DNA from: Ursus arctos
Lineage: Eukaryota > Chordata > Mammalia > Carnivora > Ursidae
Length of the DNA stretch: 64,000 nucleotides
Direction of reading: 5' to 3'
Assembly (NCBI RefSeq): GCF_023065955.2
Contig: NW_026622930.1
Location: 22,235,449 to 22,299,448, forward strand
Positions 58,221 through 64,000 of this stretch are shown here, piece by piece. Every line of letters starts with the position of its first letter. Position 1 is the first letter of the stretch. The notes under the pieces were generated by a model. That model made no database searches and was not told the origin of the DNA. It was given only the letters and a program-made list of their open reading frames with translations. Position numbers and translations under genes: made by a program.

Positions 58221-59159
58221 CACTTCAAAAAGCTACCTCTCCAAATGAATCCTATAGAGTCTGCAGAATGCATCTGATGGAAAATCTCCAGTATCTGAAT
58301 AGTTCTAGAGTTTGCTATAGAATAAAATATTAAAATCTTCTAATCACATTTTTAAAAATATAGGCCACCCTGGTCCATTATGCTTATTTAGGTAAATAAA
58401 GGGAAACTAAAAATAAATATCTGCACACATATTGACTTAATAAATGTTACATGACATCCCAAGGAGCTGTCATTGTCTCAGACACAATCACTACCCTGGT
58501 CTGAAGCTTCATCTAGTGGCATTCTAGTAGTTGGAAGAAGAGACAGTCACTTATGAGGCTGGGGAAGGGGTACAATTTGGGGGAATTCGAGAGGATCTCC
58601 CAGTCTTTAGAAAGATTTAAAACAATGTCACTAACAGGTTTTGAGTTGCCTTATTTCTGACTTTCATTTATATGTTTTGGAAATACAATTTGCAATACAC
58701 CATGGCAGCAAAAAGTTGCTCAGAGGATGGCCCTGGGGGTGAAATATGAGGATGGTAAAGGAGAGATGATGAACAATGAACAGGTCAAAAGCAGAAAGTT
58801 TCAGACAGATTTTTGGCAATGGTATTTCCAAATCGCTTTCAACATCATGGGCTGATTACCCCCTGACCCTTTTCCAGTTAACAAATGCAAATCAAACCCA
58901 ACCTAGAAACAGCTTTTCTTTCTTTATTCCTATATTTTGTTTTACTTCCAAGTCTACTCTTCACAGAATTATTCAAACCTGACTTTCACTGGTTCCTTTT
59001 AGAGTTTTTGGTCATTCTGAGAAAGATCTTTCATTAATCCAGTATCTTTCAAAGGTCCTACAAGGATAAAACCTTAGTCCTTGAACCTTCTCACTTTTGA
59101 CTCTTGGATAAAAGTAACAGGTTTGTAGAACTAAAAAGAGCATATATGACGATATTCTG
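58221..59159. other. Non-coding span, no gene seen
   Basis: Unique sequence, frames up to 68 codons. Confidence 0.6.
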
Positions 59160-59355
59160 TAATAACTCACAATTATTGAGTTCCTTAATCATGTTTGGAG
59201 AATTGGATTCTTACAACACTTCTACCAGGTCATTGCTATTATTTTCCCCGTTAACCAATGAGAAAAGGAAGGCTGGGTGACTTGCTAAGAAAGACGTAGC
59301 TGAGGGACAGCCAGCCAAGATCACACCCAGGTCTCACTCCATAGCTTTGCCTTCA
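59160..59355 (-). repeat. MIR SINE
   Basis: 'cacaattattgagttcctta', 'attattttccccgttaacca', 'gaaggctgggtgacttgcta' and 'gatcacacccaggtctcact' in antisense order. Confidence 0.8.
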
Positions 59356-59552
59356 GTCACACAGCCCCTGTGACTGGCTGTCTTTGGGGCTAGCTTTAAT
59401 GGATTTATTTGCATCAGTGCCTCACAACAGAGGAAGTAATGGGAAGTAACTCAATCTTTCACTCAGTGACTCTGATAATCATGAATCACACTGCAGCTTG
59501 CTGATGGCAGTGATAAACTGATGGCCTGAATGGAGAATGCACCTAGGCCCAG

Positions 59553-59595
59553 CACCCACGCACGCACGCACCCACGCACGCACGCACACACCCAC
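59553..59595. repeat. (CACG)n CpG-bearing microsatellite
   Basis: About ten CACG/CCCACG/CACA units with roughly eight CpG dinucleotides in 43 bases. Confidence 0.95.
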
Positions 59596-59599
59596 GGAG

Positions 59600-59984
59600 C
59601 TCAGAGCTGGGAACCTCCCGGCCATGGTCTGTCATTCTGCATCACAAAATACTGGGCTGTTGGGCCCATGCAATCATCTAAGAGAACTGCCTTGGTTTCC
59701 TAAGGAAAACAGGAGTCGTCTCACAAAGGCTGGAGCTCCCTGAAGGCTGAACAGGGCAAGACGGATGTCCTCACAGATCATCTGCAAACAGGTACGGCAA
59801 AACAGGAAATACACTTTAAAAAATAAGTGCCACTTTTTCAAAACAAAATGACCAAAGCAGAGACTCAAACACTACTTAACTATCATTAGGTAAAATAACC
59901 AAAGTCTTTAAGCTACCTGAATGGAGAAATGGAGGTAGAGAATTTCCTAGAAAAAAGTGAGAAAGGCTAACCAAGTAATAACCA
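59600..59984. other. Non-coding span, no gene seen
   Basis: Unique sequence. Small overlapping frames (59537-59868) are shadows. Confidence 0.6.
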
Positions 59985-60235
59985 CAACAGTGAAAACAGA
60001 AGCTAAGATCTGTTGAGGGTTTATCATTTATCAGATCTTATGCCAAGAACTTTATATGTGTTATCTGATTTAATCATCTGATCAATTTTATGAAGTTACA
60101 GTATTATTAGCCTCATTTCATAGATGGGGAAATGGACTCAATGTGACTGAATAATTTGCTCAAGATTACATTTTGTTTAGGAGAGAATTTAAATCCAAGG
60201 GTGTGTCAGGCTCTCAAACTTCTTATTTAAAAGCT
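59985..60235 (-). repeat. MIR SINE, near full length
   Basis: 'gatctgttgagggtttatca', 'ttatgccaagaactttatat', 'ctcatttcatagatggggaa', 'tttgctcaagattacatttt' in antisense order. Confidence 0.85.
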
Positions 60236-61842
60236 CTCAGATTCTAAATATCTTCACAATTATAAACCTAGCCTTCCCGCACCCAAATGCCCATAGTCTA
60301 AAAGGGATAGCCCCTTACTGAGAAGCAAAGCCAAAACTCCAGGTTAACATATTAATAACTTGCAAATGCCTTTCCATCTCTGTCTGGGTAAGATAGCTGA
60401 CTTGGCACGGGTAGTTTCTCATTCTTACCCCAAATTTAGCTTATTTTTCTTTTGCATTTTCTCATTCAAAAGGACAGTACTAAATCTGTGATCCAAAGAC
60501 AAATTTAGAACAAGTGGGACTTCAGTTTATAAAAATTAAGAATAAAACGCATTCTCAAGTCTCAGAAAATGTGGAGAAGCTCCTTCTTCCATGGTCCCAC
60601 TACACCTTAGACATAACGCTGTATAGCAAAAACCATGACATAGCATGGTTTTGGTTTTTGTTTGCATATCTGCCGCCCCCTCCCTCTTTGCCTCCTCCCA
60701 CTGCAATGCCCACACCGTGAACTGAAAGTCCCTTGAGGGCAAGTTAATAATCTTTTCCTATTTTAAATTCTTTATGTTAAATGTTTACATGAACCAAACC
60801 AAAAAGATAAAAAAAAGGGGTGGGGGAGGGGAAGCGTCTGGCAATTCTTGGTTTTTCAAAAATCTCTAAGAAACATTTGTCGGAAGCATAGCTTCAGGTA
60901 AAAGACATTGAGCTGGATTTTGCAGCTAAGAGGACTTCCAGCATAATGAAATAAAAACACTGACCTAATTTGAACAGCAATGATGATAAATTCACCAAAT
61001 GCCAATTTAGAGCTGTTACATTATAACGGGAAGGGAGGGTAACACTCCTATTCAAGTATCATAATATTAATGAAAAGTCTGGGGAAGACATGAATACTAA
61101 GAGAAAGCAAATCTATAAGAAGTTAAATTTATCTAGATGGGTTACATTGGGTAATAAAATGAAGCATGCATTTGAAGCAGCTTCATTCTGAGATGATAAA
61201 GCATGGAGCTCATTCAGGCAGTAGCTAAGGGGTGACGGTTGAAACACTCCTCCTCTGTGATTTATTACTCAGATGGTCTCTGCATAAACTTTTGGAAATC
61301 ATGCTGAAGCCAGGACTGAGTTGCCATGAGTATTGCGGATTTGCACTATAGAACAATACAGACCCTTCTGGTTTGCGCTGTAGAGCAAATGAAAAGCAAA
61401 ACTATGGAGTTCCTTGGAATTTACAAGCTGTGAAAAAAAAAAAGTTGCCAATTTTGTTCCTAACATGAAAAGAAATGAATGAAAGGCTTTTTAGAGACAA
61501 ATATTGAGCTTGCCTCCTTGGGACACATGATGGATTCATGGTACAATTACTTCTTTTGTCCAAGACAGAGAAGAGGCTGAGTGGGTTTTGAAAATTTGCA
61601 TGTCCATTTCATCAAAAAGAGGACAAATAAAAGTGGGAGGCTTAATGTGCAAAGCAAGTGAAAGGCAGAAGAGGGTTGGACGTCAAGGAAACATATGCTA
61701 ACTTCCATGGCGCCCACCTATTTATATTTCCCTCTGCCTCCCTGCAGGTTCACCTTAGTATGTCCACACTGCCCAGTCTGCTGTGGTCCAAGTTAGAAGG
61801 AAGCACTGGGAGTGGGTGCTTACTTACAGGAGAAATGGGAAA
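60236..61842. other. Non-coding span; candidate conserved block at 60950-61420
   Basis: No repeat recognised. 60817-60831 is a G-rich run. The 85-codon frame at 61658-61915 ends in the AAC repeat and is not coding-like. Confidence 0.5.
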
Positions 61843-61908
61843 AACAACAACAACAACAACAAAAACAAAAACAGTGCCAAACTCTAGAACATCAGTTAAG
61901 AATTCAAT

Positions 61909-61950
<42 letters not shown>
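61843..61950 (+). repeat. (AAC)n and A38 tract
   Basis: (AAC)n at 61843-61873, then 38 uninterrupted A at 61913-61950 ending at the target duplication of the next SINE. Confidence 0.95.
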
Positions 61951-61957
<7 letters not shown>

Positions 61958-62136
61958 GGTGCCTGGGTGGCCCAGTGGGTTAAGCATCTGCTTTTGGCTC
62001 AGGTCATGATCTTGAGTCCTGGACTCAAGCCCTGCATCAGGCAACCTACTCAACGGGGTGTCTGTTTCTCCCTCTGCCCCTCCCCCTGCTCATGCTCTCT
62101 CTCTCTCTCTCTAATAAATAAATAAATAATCTTTTA
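61958..62136 (+). mobile_element. CAN-SINE, older subfamily, full length
   Basis: Head 'ggtgcctgggtggcccagtg', 'ggttaagcatctgcttttgg', 'caggtcatgatcttgagtcc', the CT run and an AATAAATA tail. Duplication aaaaaatcccaga / aaaaaattccaga around 61945-61957 and 62137-62149. Confidence 0.96.
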
Positions 62137-62244
62137 AAAAAATTCCAGATGTATCCGATACCACCACCACCCACTCATCCTCACCGTACTTCCCCCACCC
62201 CCCACCCACCTCTCACCCCTTCCCAACTTTTTAAAAGGTGACAG

Positions 62245-62395
62245 ACTAGAAAGAGTGCTGCTTTTGAAGTTTGAATTCCTGGTTCAAATTCTGACTTTAC
62301 TATCTTTTCATACATACAGAATAGGAAAAGCTGATTGTAAAGTTAGGACCTTAATTCCTCACTAGTAAAGTGGAGCTATTGATACTTATTTTGAT
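62245..62395 (+). repeat. MIR SINE fragment
   Basis: 'actagaaagagtgctgcttt', 'attcctggttcaaattctga' and 'cttaattcctcactagtaaa' match the sense head and core. Confidence 0.7.
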
Positions 62396-62574
62396 TTTTG
62401 GCTTTGATTAAGGGAAACACATATATAATTTTAAAATATAAATTTTCCCTGCATAAAACCACATGCAGGGAAAGATAAGTCTACCCCATCTCTGTCTTCC
62501 AGTGTCCCAGTTCCCCAGAAGCAATGGTAGCCACCTTTATATTACATATCCTTTCAGAGATACTGTGTGTATGA

Positions 62575-62750
62575 AAATAACATAGCTAACATTTCATAAG
62601 GACTTACTATGCACTAGGGGTGTTCTATATGCATTACCTGTATTCACTCATTTAATTCTCAGAATAACTTACTGGGAAGGATTCTATTATCCTATTTTGC
62701 AGAAAAGGAAACTGAGGCACAGAGAAGTCACACAGTTTAAAATGTAGTGA
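62575..62750 (-). repeat. MIR SINE
   Basis: 'aacatttcataaggacttac', 'tattcactcatttaattctc', 'gaaaaggaaactgaggcaca' and 'agaagtcacacagtttaaaa' are antisense MIR in order. Confidence 0.85.
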
Positions 62751-64000
62751 AGGAAAGATAATAACCCACTAATCTTGCTCTAATACTGTTGAATAAATAG
62801 TAGAGGTCTAGTCAATGAGACTTCATGGTACAAAGGCCTAATTCCTATTCAGATGATAATTCAGAGGGTTTCTGGAAGATAAAATGAGAGACTATAAATT
62901 GTATTCTATGTGGAAGTGAAATGTGCCCTCAAAATCATCCTGTACAAACTGGTTGTACTCACTGGTTGCCAATTTTCTATTTGATGCCTGTGCAATTTTC
63001 CTGATGTTTCATGTAATGATACATCATTGATTGATTGCATTAAATGCCATGAGAATCCTGAAAGATTAATTTATGACTGTTACTTTGTAATTGTTGACCT
63101 GGATGTTGTGAATTACTTTACAAAAACTGACAGGACCAAAGCTGGGGAGGCACTTGAGAATTTCCTTTTCACTGAGGATGATGAGTTATACAGAGTCCAG
63201 CACAAAAAGAAGGGAAAAAGCACTTTCCCATTTTTCAGGGGTAAAGGGGGCAGGCAGGGCCCATTTTCTTCAGAGAAAAAGAAGCATAAAAGACAAATTC
63301 TATGAGGCCGCAAAGCCAACGCTCTACAGATGAAGGGCAAAGGCTTGGAAGTGCCAGTTATTCTGATGACAATAGAATTCCAGAACTTTCAGAGATCATA
63401 TAGTTCAACATTTCAGTCTTAAGGAACACTGGACTTCAGTGATATGTCCCAAGGCATTTCATGTTCTAATAAGTTTGTGCAATACTATATATCCTCCTTT
63501 GGAAATGCACAGAATGTATTATCATATTAAGAATTCTCAAGGGTCTTATTATAAAATAATAAACAGAAATCATTTAACTTTGTTTAACTAGAACTTTGAA
63601 CAACTGGTTCTGATAAGAAACATTCTTTCCTTGAAATAGAGCCTAATACAGCCTTGGAGCCCACTTTGGACACGTTGATGCAGTCGAGAATCCAGTATTG
63701 ACACAACGCATACACACGTATCCCCCTCACCCTGACGGCCACCAACATAGTGTACCTGTCCCCAACTTCAAAGAGCAAGTGACAGTCTACAGAAGTTGGC
63801 ATGACTAATATCACGTGATTGCATATTATGCTGGAACTAATATCCAGGTCCCCTGACTCCTAACCCAATACAATATTTCCCCTCAGAGCCCCCCCCCCCA
63901 TGAGCTCAGTCTTCTCTTTGTTGGAAAAACACTATTGAACAGATTCCGAAATGCTTAGAAGGTACAACGTCAGCGTATAATCAGAAATCCTGATGGAAAT
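62751..64000. other. Non-coding span to the window end
   Basis: 63368-63420 ('gaactttcagagatcatata') weakly resembles an antisense MIR3/L3 end. 63889-63899 is an 11-C run. The 92-codon plus frame at 63027-63305 is Lys-rich and lacks coding-like codon use. Confidence 0.55.

Noticed and set aside
63027..63305. 92-codon plus frame ending in a Lys-rich stretch
   Set aside because: Third positions are AT-rich like the background and no splice sites or homology were recognised.

Overview
The window is AT-rich mammalian nuclear DNA with no bacterial, viral or plasmid gene structure. Thirteen tRNA-Lys-derived CAN-SINEs place it in the carnivores. The youngest copies share a diagnostic body (right arm gtctgccttcggctcaggg, then an atcaggctcctccgct-type segment). 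To my knowledge that body is typical of bears, including giant panda, so an ursid genome is the best guess; this rests on recalled consensus and no search was run.

Layout: 1-2310 is a LINE-1 graveyard. It holds one L1 3' end with a poly(A) tail, a second L1 ORF2 fragment split by two SINEs, a GATA microsatellite and an L1 3' UTR with a 5'-inverted (twin-priming) structure. 2400-19370 is intergenic or intronic DNA carrying L2, L3/CR1, MIR, SINE and simple repeats. 19375-19963 (minus strand) holds the only stretch that looks protein-coding: about 80 codons with GC-rich third positions, a good 3' splice site in front and an AATAAA behind. It is best read as the terminal exon of a gene I do not recognise. 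20-64 kb is again repeats: many MIR and L2 fragments, five MER5-like pieces, one hAT-type MITE, an MLT1 fragment, an ERV-like LTR near 27.1-27.5 kb, and a solo LTR at 43.06-43.60 kb inserted into a MIR. Long microsatellites occur at 5.98, 7.0, 27.5, 43.75, 50.7 and 59.55 kb.

No gene network can be described, because apart from the one candidate exon nothing supports a protein product. The open reading frames elsewhere are short, start inside repeats, or run through microsatellites. Repeat family names come from recognising consensus motifs by eye. SINE boundaries are exact to a few bases because every copy keeps a target-site duplication; MIR, L2 and L3 boundaries are approximate. Nothing here amounts to a previously undescribed biological system. 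The orphan exon is the observation most worth following up.
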